From positions 372,001 to 436,000 of the forward strand of contig JACEFZ010012579.1 in assembly GCA_014155875.1 (NCBI GenBank): a DNA stretch of 64,000 nucleotides, given 5' to 3'. The DNA is from Cepaea nemoralis (taxonomy: Eukaryota; Mollusca; Gastropoda; Stylommatophora; Helicidae). This document shows positions 10,476-20,100 of this stretch, one piece after another; positions within the stretch are counted from its first letter, which is position 1, and each line of letters begins with the position of its first letter. The notes beneath the pieces were generated by a model. That model was not told the origin of the DNA. It saw only the letters and a list, made by a program, of their open reading frames with translations, and made no database searches. Position numbers and translations under genes: made by a program.

Positions 10476-13400
10476 TTAAATGTCAACCTGAATGTAGTTA
10501 AAGTAAGCTGCAGTCAACTTGAGCTTGTTGATATCTCCATAGAGCTTGTCCTCAAATGAAGCAGGTGTGGGCCAAAATATCTTTCTCTGTTCTGCATATA
10601 TTGGGCACTCCTGCAGCAAATGTTTAGCTGTCATTTTACCAGTTCCACAATTGCATTCATCGGTATCTCCTATCTTTAGTTTATTGAACAAGTGATATTT
10701 CAGCCTGTTATGTCCTGTGCGGAGTCTGAAGATTGCTACTTGTTCTCTTCGGTCGAGTTTGTAATATGCATCATCCTTCTGGTGACCTGGATGCTCTGAT
10801 TCCCATTTGGTTCTATAGGTGCTTTTTATCAACCTCTTTGCCTCGTTATAGGTTATGTCTATGTCAGGCTGTGGTAGTCGTCCGCCCTCTTTTGCCAGTC
10901 TGTCAGCCTCTTCATTTCCAGGTATACTGCAATGTGATGGTATCCACTGTATTACAACTTTTTTGGATTTCTGGCATAGACCATGGAGTGCTGCTCTTAG
11001 GTCAGCTATTTCTGTGCTGTTATTGCTCTTCAGTATTGAGACAGCTGACTTTGCATCTGTAAAGATAGCTATTTGCGTCTCTTTATTTTCCTCCATTCAA
11101 GAGCATTTCTGCTGCAGTTTTCAGAGCCTCTACCTCCGCTTTGAAGTTACTTGAAAACTTTCCAGTTGCCACTGAATGTGTTTTTTTCACTCCATTTTTT
11201 AAATTTAGGAGAATTCCTCCTCCTCCATTCTCTACTGAATTTTTGGCTGATCCATCTGTATATGCATGGGTCCAATTGCTGCTTGGGTAATGTTCTTTTA
11301 TGTAGTTTAGGGTTATTTCTCTTCTTTCGGTTTCATGCTGAGTGTTCTTTTTCTCAATACCAGGAATGTTTTCTATCATCTCAGGCAGTTGCTGCTGTCT
11401 CCAAGCTGGGAACTTGTCTGCATTGTAAATGGGTTTGACTGTTGATATGTTAAGTATGGGATCTGCCCTAATCTTTCGTTTTGCAGTTTCTACAAAGTTG
11501 CTACGCTTCAGTCTTCCCTTTCCAAAACCACTAAACCTTTTATACATAGGGTGGTCTGTCAATCTTCTAAATTTTTCAGCTTGTTGCTGGGCTCTGCTAT
11601 CTCTTCTATCCTGCATTGGTTGTAAACAAGTGATCTTTTCTAATTCATTAATAGGCGTTGTCTTCAGGCTTCCAGTTATGATTCGCATTCCTTGATTTTG
11701 GACTCTACTTATTTTGTTAAAGTTTGACTTAGCTGCTGTTGCCCAAGCTGCAATGCCATATTCCAGTACTGGCCTCACTCGTCCAGTATATAACTTCTTG
11801 AGAACTTTCTCATCTGCTCCCTCACGTTGTACCAGCAAGCTTTTTCATGATTGCCATTCTTTGCCTTGCTCTTGTTCGATTTTTCTCAACCTGTGTCTTC
11901 CATGTCAGGCGACGATCAAAGGTGACTCCTAGATAGTTTGGATTTTCTTCATGGCGCAATATTTTTCCATTCAATACCAGCTTAGGTTGCTGAGTTTTAT
12001 TTGAGAGGGAGAACACTGTGCATGTTGTTTTCTCCTCACTTATCTTCACTAGCCAAGATTTTGACCAGTCCTCTAGCGCTAATAGGGCTTGCTGTATTCT
12101 GCTGTTAGCTGTACTAATATATTCTTCAGATGTCCATATGGCTAGGTCATCTGCAAAGGATGATGTGTGTACTCTGGCTGGAAAATTTTCTGTGATGTCG
12201 TTTATATATGCTAGGAATAATGTTGGTGAAAGAACTCCTCATTGGGGGACACCTTGCTCCAACAGCATCATTTTGCTGGTTTGTCCTTGTACTTTTGTCC
12301 TGGCAGTTCTGTTCTCAAGGTAGTGGCTGATCCATTTGTACATTTTCCCACAAACATGCATTTTTTGCAGTTTTACTTTCAGTCCTTCCTTCCATACTTT
12401 ATCAAATGCTTTTTCTAAATCTATCCAGACCGCTAGTGTGTGCTTTTTCTCTTGGAAGGCATCCTCTATTTCCTGAGCTATATAGGTTATTTGATCTTCA
12501 GTGGATCTGTACTTTCTGAATCCTGCTTGGTGAGGTGTTAAGAGTTGGTTTTCTTCCAGATGCCATGTTAGCCTGCCATTGATAATGCGTTCCATTAATT
12601 TTCCTACACAGCTAAGAAGACTGATAGGTCGATAGCCATTTGGTTCTTCCAGGTCTTTTCCTTTCTTTGGGACTGGTATTAGTATAGCTTCCTTCCATGC
12701 CTGTGGGACTATTCCCCTCTTCCAGCTGTAATTTAGGACTGCTAGTAGTTTCTTTTTTGCCTTAGTGCCTAGTCCTATTAGCATTTCATTTGTGATTCCA
12801 TCCTTTCCTGGATGATGTCTTCTTTTTTAGGGTATTCATTGCCTGTTCCATTTCTTCCATTGTTAGATTTGCCATCATATATTCTGCTGCTGTCTCTGTA
12901 TATCTATGATGTATCTGTTTATCTTTGATTGCTTTCTTCTGTTCGGCTGTAATATCAATGTGGTTTGCACTGGCATAGTGTTCCATTAGTGCATTTGCAG
13001 CCTTTTTTCCTGTAAGCAAGGCATTTCCTTGTTTAATTGTTATTTGTTTGTTTCTAGGTCCTTCATTGTTCATGGCTTTCACTAGTTTCCATAGTTTGTT
13101 TCCATCCCTGTCAAAATTCAGGTTTTCTGTTTATTTCCTCCAACAATCTCTTGTTGTTTGATTTACTGTTCTTTTATATTTTGCTGAGATGGCTTTGAGA
13201 GAGATGTTCGCTTCAGTTGTTTGTTCTCTCTCTGCGGTCTTCCTGGCATCTTCAACTTTGTCCTCCAAAATTTGTAGTTCCTCAGTCCAGTATGGTTTGT
13301 AATTTTTCCTCGCTCCTCTTGGAATAGACTCAGTGGCCGCCTGTATTATTGCTCTGTTTAGACTTTCCACCATTTGCTTCATGTTGCCATATCGTGTATT

Positions 13401-14330
13401 TATGTTTTCACAATATTTGTCTGTTAGTATGGCAAATCTGTCCCAATCTGCTCGTTTGTAATTCCAGCGGGGCAAAGGCTTTTGCTCCTGTGGAACATAC
13501 TCCATATTTATTACAAGCTTGATTGGTCTGTGGTCACTACCTGCTAATTGGTCCAGCACATGGCGATCGATTTTGTGGAGGATGTCTCCTGTGCAGAAAG
13601 CTAAGTCTGGAGTAGAAGTGGTAATCCATCTTCTGGAGTAGAAGCTCGGTGTGTCATCCGCTTTGTTGAGTAGATGGAGATTTGAGTCTATTTCCCAGTC
13701 CTCCACTTCATCTCCTCTTTTGTCAGTATCTGGGTATCCCCATCTTTCTGAACGGCTATTAAAGTCTCCGACAACAATGCAATTTGTGTCAGTTATTTTC
13801 ATGTTTGAGAGAGTAAGATCCTTATCTGCCGGGCTATACAGATTGTAAATTCTTATTTTCACGTCCTTTATCATTATATCAACACCTATAATTTCCGTTT
13901 GGTTGTCAGAGATCACAGATACTTCGCTGCAAGGTATTGTATTTCGTGTAAGTATTACAACTCCTCCTTTGTGTCCTTCGCGGTCGAAACGTGTGGCCTG
14001 ATATCCCTCGACTGAAAATCTGCGATTGGCGTTGAGGTGTGTCTCTTGAATGCATGCCACATCTATTCTATCTTTATGAAGACGCTGTGTTAGGGAGGCT
14101 TTCTTGTTATAAACTCCTTCGGCATTCCATTGTAGTATGTTGAGTGTCCGGGGTGTTTGGTCAATAGCTCTTAACCTACTCCTCTGTGCCTTGACTCCAC
14201 AGCACAGGGGAAGGTGACCACCAGTAGTCATGGGTGGACCCCCTCGAGGCAGGGGGCCCGGCACTATCACCGCCTGATGGGACTTCACGGGATTAGCACC
14301 ATATCGATTAATTTTCATCTGTGGCATCAT
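10476..14330 (-). pseudogene. LINE B ORF2: AP-endonuclease / RT / RNase H, broken
   Basis: Single long ORF of a LINE, about 1,280 codons if intact. Endonuclease: LNILQWNAEGVY, CIQETHL, VVGDFNSRSERWGYPD, GSDHRPIKL. RT: GYRPISLLS, WIDLEKAFDKV, SFADDLAIW. RNase H: THAYTDGSAKNS, TDAKSAVS and QWIPSHCSIPGNEEAD, then a C-terminal cysteine/histidine region (CNCGTGKMTAKHLLQECP). Breaks: a TAA near 13131 where LINE A has AAA; a frameshift near 12810 by an extra base in the KKKKSPGKDG region; a TGA near 12239 where LINE A has a sense codon (VPQGG); and frameshifts near 11830 and 11090. The domain set fits an I/LOA-like RNase-H LINE. It differs from LINE A by several substitutions per kilobase. Confidence 0.92.
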
Positions 14331-14527
14331 GAAATGATAAAGTTACGTTGCACTTCTTTGTCAAGCCTGTGGCTCAGTACATCCGATTTCGACAAGCATT
14401 TGTTCGGGATGCTTTCCCTAGCCTTTGACTGTCCCCAGTCTACCTACAAGGCAGCAGGTTTGTACGTCTTTTCGTCTGGTCCCTCTCCCTCGACCTGTCC
14501 GACATGGGTGACCCTACCAGTAGCTGT

Positions 14528-14607
14528 GCTACCGTCGGCATAGCTCTTGGGGTCATTGGGACGCTCAAGCCCCTCTACCTTGTCAAGGTGGACGCACGGC
14601 AGAGGGG
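14528..14607 (-). ncRNA. Candidate HDV-like ribozyme at the 5' end of LINE B
   Basis: Same fold as at 9471-9550. P1 is identical. In P2 the A-U pair next to P1 becomes G-U (GCCGT with ACGGT). In P3/L3 a G-to-A change turns a possible T-G pair into T-A. The differences from LINE A therefore keep the pairings. This is weak but real support for a structured 5' end. Confidence 0.35.
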
Positions 14608-15051
14608 ATTTCTGATTTTATCTCTTCTTGATATATTGAGTAGTATTCTCAGGAATCTCATTTCTGTTGTTGTGATTTTCTTTTCTCTTTTTCTGTCATT
14701 GTCCAGGTTTGGCATTGGTAACATACAGTTGGTAGGAAGATTGTGTTGTAAAGTGCTTTAACATAGAGTTGGTAGGAAGATTGTGTTGTAAAGTGCTTTC
14801 TTAGTAGTTATTGATACATGTTTGTTCTTTAGTATTGGTGCCATTTGTCCAATGAGTGGTTGCCTTATTGCATCTATTTTTGATCTCGTCTTCTTATTTG
14901 CCATTTGATGATATTACACTTCCTAGGTACTTGAAACTCTTTACTTGTTTCAATGGATGTTCGTTTAGGTGAATGGTTGTTGCTTTTTCTTCTTAAGTTA
15001 TAGTCAATACCTCTGTTTTACTTGTGCTAATTTTCATGTTATGTTCCCTAC
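14608..15051 (-). mobile_element. LINE E/F (copy 1), middle RT fragment
   Basis: Resumption of E/F after LINE B. The minus strand reads KISTSKTEVLTI, then SFKYLGSIISSNGK-like sequence, then LYNTIFLPTLC-like sequence, the region just after the FADD motif of an RTE-like RT. It contains frame breaks and a partly duplicated segment (AGTTGGTAGGAAGATTGTGT occurs twice, near 14729 and 14768). It ends at the target duplication GTTCCCTAC (15043-15051) made by LINE D. Confidence 0.8.
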
Positions 15052-16381
15052 GAGACAAATTCCAGTGTGAAAATTATAGAGGAATATCACTACTGTCCAT
15101 AAGCTATAAGATACTATCCGCAGCACTACTAAATAGACTAAAACCTATATTCAGAATACATATTAGGTGACTACCAGGCGGGTTTTAGACAAAACAGATC
15201 AACAATAGATCAGATATTTATCTTACGACAAACAGCCAAGAAAAATTGGGAATATAAAAGAGATCTCCATAACATTTTTGTAGATTTTACAAAGGCTTAT
15301 GATAGTGTCCATAGGAATAGTCTATGGAATGCTATGCGGGAATTTGGAATACCAAGGAAGTTAAACATGACCAGACTATGCATGGAAGATACTTATAATA
15401 TAGTAACATATAAAGGCAGGAAATCATACCCTTTCCAAATAACATCTGGCTTGAAGCAGGGTGATGTACTATCGCCGCTACTCTTCAATCTGGCTCTAGG
15501 GAAAGTTGTAAGGAGGGTAAAGGAGGAATGTGATATTGGAGGAACATCCAAGCTGCTTCGTTATGCAGATGATATAGATATTATAGGGGAAAATGAACAA
15601 AAGACATTGGAAATATTGACTCACTTAAAGGAAAAAGCCTAACAGATGGGGCTGGTTATCAACCAAGATAAGACAGAATATATGGTAATTTCAAGAGAAG
15701 GAATGGCTAAAAACTCTGGCCACATACAAATAGATAATATGACCATTAAAAGAACGGAAACATACAAATACCTGGGTACAATCTTCAACTGCTCCAACAT
15801 CATAAGGGAAGAAATACAAACTAGAATCAATTCTGGAAATAAGATATACTATGCACTACAACATCTACTAAAATCAAAGGCGCTATCTCGTAACACCAAG
15901 ATCACAATATACAAAACACTGATCAGACCAGTTGTGCTGTATGGCTCTGAAACCTGGAGTACAACGAAAGGAGACGAAGCCTTGCTACAAACCTTTGAGA
16001 ACAAAGTTTTAAGACGCATCTTTGGACCCATTAGGGATACACAAAGTGGAGAGTGGAAAAGAAGAAGTAACAAAGACATTTATGATCTGTTTAAGTCCCC
16101 TGCTAATCACTGGTATCATGAAGGCTAATAGACTACAATGGCTGGGGCATATAGAAAGAATGGAAGATAATAGGGAAACAAAACTCGCTTACACTCAGGA
16201 AATAAATGACCGTGACCCCGAGGTAGACCAAGAAGACGGTGGAGGGATAATATATATACAGACCTACAAGCACTTGGAATCAACGACTGGCAAGAGAAGG
16301 TCAACCAGAGAGACGAATGGAGAAGGATTGTATCTGCAGCAAAGAACCTCAATGGCTCGGAACGCTGAAGAAGAAGAAGAA
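15052..16381 (+). mobile_element. LINE D (copy 1), 5'-truncated, (GAA)n-tailed
   Basis: A 1,330-bp 5'-truncated LINE inserted into LINE E/F, flanked by GTTCCCTAC at 15043-15051 and 16382-16390. The plus strand encodes the C-terminal two thirds of an RT: CENYRGISLLSISYK, DYQAGFRQNRSTIDQIF, NIFVDFTKAYDSV, SGLKQGDVLSPLLFN, LLRYADDIDII, GLVINQDKTEYM, RPVVLYGSETWS and RLQWLGHIERMED. A TAA near 15640 is shared with copy 2. This copy also has an extra C near 16095 (TCCCC for TCCC) and further indels near 16213. The 3' end is GGAACGCTGAAGAAGAAG. Confidence 0.9.
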
Positions 16382-17098
16382 GTTCCCTACACATTTCGTT
16401 TAGACTATTCATGTGGTCTTGTAATTCAGCTTCTGATTTTGCTATTAGTGCTTGGTCATCCGCAAACAGGAGTTCTCTAATGGTTAGATTTGCAGATGGT
16501 TCTTCTTATGTGTTCTTGTCATGCGGTGTTCTTGCGGTCTCTGTTTGGCTGGTTTCTTTACATATGTTGTTTATATATGTTATAAACAAGAGAGGGGAAC
16601 AGGACACAACCTTGTTGTACTCCGGATCTTATGGTGAAGGGTTTTGAGTGTTCTCCAGTTGCTCTCACTATGCATTCACTGTTGTTGTATAAGCTTTTAC
16701 ATAGGTTCATTAGATGTGTACTCACTCCATATTGTTTAAGGATTTCCCACAGCTTGTTTCTATTACTCTAGTCAAATGCCTTTTCTTGGTCGACAAAGGC
16801 CTAAGTAAAGCGTTTCATTGAATTCAGATTGATTTTTCTATAAGTTGTATAAGAGCAAAAATGGCATCTGTGCATCCTTTGTTTTTCTTAAATCCAAGTT
16901 GCGTTTCGCTTAACTGGGGTTCTATAATAGTTCTTAATCTTTTTTCAAGAATTTTGCAAAATATTTTCCCAGTATGACTCAACAGTGAAATGCCTCTGTA
17001 TTGTGTGCAGTATAAACATCGCATATATATCTGCATATTTATGTGCACTTTGTTTACAGCAACCTATCACAATAAGTAATTATGAATTATTTATAGGT
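16382..17098 (-). mobile_element. LINE E/F (copy 1), upstream RT part
   Basis: Minus-strand RT fragment: YRGISLLSHTGKIFCKIL, LSETQLGFKKNKGCTDAIF, AFDRVDRNKLWEI, RSGVQQGCVL and RELLFADDQALIAKSE. The reading continues across LINE D into 14608-15051 (FADD block here, KISTSKTEV block there), so E and F are one element split by LINE D. It is 5'-truncated at about 17098 against the CCCGGCCCGG repeat. An indel near 16770-16830 distinguishes it from copy 2. Confidence 0.85.
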
Positions 17099-17140
17099 TA
17101 CTAGCTGACCCGGCCCGGCTTCGCCCAGTCCCTGGCGGGG

Positions 17141-17232
<92 letters not shown>

Positions 17233-18322
17233 CTATCTATCTATCTATCTATCTATCTCTATCTGTCTGTCTGTCTGACCCGGCCCGGCTTCGCCCAGCA
17301 CCTGGTGGGGAGCTTCCCATTTAAATCATATAAGTAGTCATATAAGCTCCTGTTCCCGTTCCCGACTATCTGTCTGTCTGTCTATCTGTCTATCTGTCTG
17401 TCTGTCTGTCTGTCTGTCTGTCAGTCTGACCCGGCCCGGCTTCCCATTCCCATTCCCAAAGCGGGGAGCGTCTCATTTAATTCATATTCGGCCCCTGCTC
17501 CCGTTCCCGTTCCCCAAAAAGACGACACGGCCCGGCATCACCCAGCTCCTGGCGGGGAGCGTCTCATTTAATTCATAATTGGCCCCTGCTCCCGTTCCCG
17601 TTCCCAAAGCGGGGAGTATCTCATTTAATTCATATTTATTGGTTGCAGTTAGAACAACCTTAGATAAACGAAGACCAACTTACAAAAAGCATTAGAAAGA
17701 GCACTTGAAAGAGCTTTACATCTTCCCCCAACAATTAACTTGGGTAAATGGAACGGCGACAGCAGCAGCAGCAGAAGAAGAAAAAAGAGGAGGAGGAGGG
17801 AGGAGAAGGAGGAAGAGAGAGAGGAGGAGGAGGGATTATGAGGAGGAGGAGGAGGGAGAGAGGAGGAGGGAGGAGAAAGGAGGTGGGGGAGGAGCAGGGA
17901 GGAGGAGGAGGATTAGGGAGGAGGGATTAGGAGGAGGAGGATATAGGAGGAGGGAGGAGGAGGGGAGGATAGGTGAGGAGGAGTTGGGGGAGGGGGAGGA
18001 GGAGGATTATAACTCATATACCTGTATATAACTGTAGCGAAAAGGTCCACCTATTTGAGAAATATGCAACAATTTTACATATATAGCAATGCTATTAGAA
18101 GTTATGTCCCCTCGCTATATATACATTATAATGTAAATTGAAATATTAAATAATATTAAGTAAATAACTGTTTTTACACTAACAAACTATGACAGTTGGC
18201 AGCACGGGAATGAGAGGAAGACGTGTAGAAAATTTCATCTCAATCGGATGGACCGTTCGCGAACGCATAAAGGACATACATACATACATACAGACAGTAT
18301 CTTTTATATATATATAGATTAA
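17099..18322. mobile_element. Helentron/mini-me-like non-autonomous element with internal microsatellites (copy 1)
   Basis: Begins TACTAGCTGACCCGGCCCGG and ends in CATACATACATACAGACAG followed by TTTTATATATATATAGATT. Inside are (TCTA)n and (GTCT)n tracts, four partial repeats of CCCGGCCCGGCTTC (near 17109, 17280, 17430 and 17528), and a GGA-rich tract (17750-18005). A GCTGACCCGG core with GTCY-type repeats and an ATCTCAATCGGATGGACCG segment near the end resembles the mini-me/DINE-type elements attributed to Helentrons, and mollusc pearl-like elements. The family call is from memory of those features, not from a search. No coding sequence is seen; the long purine-rich frame near 17705 is low complexity. 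Confidence 0.55.
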
Positions 18323-19272
18323 ATAGTATAAATAACTAATTATTGCAATTTTATTATATTTACAATATGGACAAAACTTTTTACTAAATTGTTAACAAGA
18401 TGTTTACAATTTTTATTATCTATCAATGGCTTTAATTTCGATACAAACCGACTACATTGTGACTGCAATTGTTGATTTCTAATAAGATGTATGTTACTGC
18501 TTGCAATTTTTGACAATATTCTTGAAATCTGGAGCAAGTTTACTTGTTGAAATTTGAGTGAAAATCCGATAATAAAGACCTATCTTAGATTTGTTGATCT
18601 TCAAGCAAGAGAATACTTGTTCGCAAAGTATGTTGATCCAAGCAATGATAACAGTTTAGCTGCAAAGATTTTCAAGTTGGGAAATGATTCTTGTGATAAA
18701 GATCCATAGAAATCCAGCAAACCATCTGACCTGAATTTGTCTTTCAGGTCATGATCTGCTTGTAAGTCAAGCAGCTCCAACTGTATGTTCCCCTGGGCTA
18801 TATCAGCTTCTGCACTAAAAGGGGAACTGAGAATATTGAACTGTGGCTTAAGTTCTTGAAATCTTGGAATCTCCATCCAAATTCTTCAGTCAATACATCT
18901 AATTGGGCTTTGTACTTTTCAGTCATTCACCAGAAATGGTTTCTTGTTTCAGCAAAGGGAAGGGAAGTGACAAAACCTTTTTTCACTTGCTTGTCTGGAG
19001 AACAGTGAGAGTTTTGCCTGAAATGATTTTACATGTACATACAGTTCATGTACATACAGATCATGTGCAAAAAACACACATTGCCCTGAAGTTTGACATT
19101 CAGTTCATTTAATTTTTTCATAATTTCAATGGCAACATAAAGTCTAACTTCCACTCTTTATTGACAATGTTAGTATTAAAGTCAATGCAATGCCCTTCAT
19201 CTCTAGGAACATCACTATTTCTTCTCTGAGGTCCCACACTCGCCTCAGCACGTTTCCGAGACTCAGCCATGA
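18323..19272 (-). pseudogene. hAT-family transposase remnant (copy 1)
   Basis: Minus-strand remnant of a transposase-like gene. It starts near 19272 (MAESRKRAEASVG, clearer in copy 2 at 28417). Fragments follow: a LNELNVKLQG-type segment near 19100, LELLDLQADHDLKDKF, GSLSQESFPNLKIFAAKLLS near 18670-18720, and C-terminal sequence to about 18340. FPNLK..FAAKLLSLLGSTY is typical of the hAT dimerisation region seen in GTF2IRD2/FAM200-type domesticated hATs. Many frameshifts and small indels are present. Terminal inverted repeats were not identified. Confidence 0.6.
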
Positions 19273-19654
19273 TTACTGGTGTGGTATAGGCATCAGAATG
19301 TTCAGTTCCAAATCTTCAAGTAATGCCTTGAACTGTCTGTGATTAAGTCCTCTTGATCTGATGAGTAAGAAGATTTGATGTAGAAGATAAAATTTGATGT
19401 AGAGTGTACAACTGTTCTGTTATTGTCTGATCTGACACAAGCTGCGATTTTGTCATCTACAGGTGCTGAACGAAGTCGTCGTTGATAGGGGACCATCTTA
19501 TACCTCAGTAAACCTTGACTGTATATTGAAGGCAGACGGGTGACGACAGTACAAGGAGACGGTAACTCTGGTTTACTCTAAGTTGTTTGTGACAAAGTTT
19601 GCTGGTAAATTCAGAGAGTTACTGGTGAATCAGGCAACATGCTGGTGAATTTGT
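19273..19654. other. Unassigned sequence shared by both copies
   Basis: Between the hAT remnant and the SINE. It contains short repeats of GCTGGTGAATT (19600-19650) but no open frame or RNA gene I can support. The same sequence is at 28418-28796. Confidence 0.5.
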
Positions 19655-19890
19655 GGGAGTCGCCGTGTTGAAGTGGTCAAGCCATCTGACTCGGGCTCCG
19701 AAGATTGTGGGTTCGATTCCGGGCCATGTCCTTCGGTTCACAGGTGCATTTTTTTTCAAAGACTCCTGGGGGTCGTTGCTAGAGCTACAGAGTTTGTGCT
19801 TTGTGTGACACATTTGTCAGAAAGCCTACCTATGGCATAGCTCATGGGGTCTGCCATATAGCTACTTAGAAAAAAAGCATACCTTGCATG
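19655..19890 (+). mobile_element. tRNA-derived SINE (copy 1)
   Basis: A tRNA-like head with a perfect pol III B box (GGTTCGATTCC, 19710-19720), preceded by GTGGTCAAGCCATCTGACTC-type A-box/D-arm sequence. The body contains CCTACCTATGGCATAGCTCA and the tail is A-rich (AGAAAAAAAGC). The anticodon arm is imperfect, so this is not a functional tRNA; the head looks most like an arginine-type tRNA. The body motif CCTACCTRTGGCATAGCTCA is the same one that forms the tandem array at 29674-30560. Confidence 0.7.
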
Positions 19891-20010
19891 GAACCAAAAG
19901 ATAAACGCAAAGCGAACTACAGTGGACAGTATAGTGGACAGCGCACGAGGACGTCATGGCCCGTTCACCGGACAACGGGAACTTGACAACAAAATATACG
20001 TTGTCTAAAT

Positions 20011-20100
20011 TCAGAAGGAAAAGGGGCTTTTTTCTTAAGGAAAAAACAGGTTTTTAAAAAACCCAAAAAGGGGTTTTAAAAACCCAACCTCCTTGAGTAA
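20011..20100. other. Degraded junction between the two copies of the transposon complex
   Basis: Where copy 1 leaves its alignment with 29166 and before LINE C sequence becomes clean, the bases are dominated by homopolymer runs (A6, G4, T6, C3 blocks). From about 20034 it can be loosely matched to LINE C near 2895, but with many run-length errors. This looks like unpolished long-read sequence at a contig join rather than biological sequence. Confidence 0.6.

Larger units (their letters stand above)
9673..14607 (-). mobile_element. LINE B, full-length copy of the LINE A family
   Basis: A 4,935-bp minus-strand LINE inserted in LINE E/F. The 11-bp duplication ATTTCTGATTT lies at 9662-9672 and 14608-14618, and the empty site is at 23752-23762. 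In element order: 5' end CCCCTCT at 14607, a 5' UTR of about 277 bp, a broken ORF2 (14330 to 10476), a long 3' UTR with 104-bp tandem repeats, and a (GAA)n tail (TTC repeats at 9673-9686 on the + strand). No ORF1 is present. The 3' end is the source of the short dispersed tails at 29726, 32772, 41948, 55127 and 59592 and the longer one at 42439. Confidence 0.92.

Noticed and set aside
17705..18031. Arg/Glu/Gly-rich plus-strand frame
   Set aside because: GGA-rich low-complexity tract inside a repeat element. The second copy at 26865 has a different length and sequence.
19655..19731. Functional tRNA gene
   Set aside because: The B box is perfect but the anticodon arm mispairs and the sequence runs into a SINE body. 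The same applies at 28797, 31755 and 44056.
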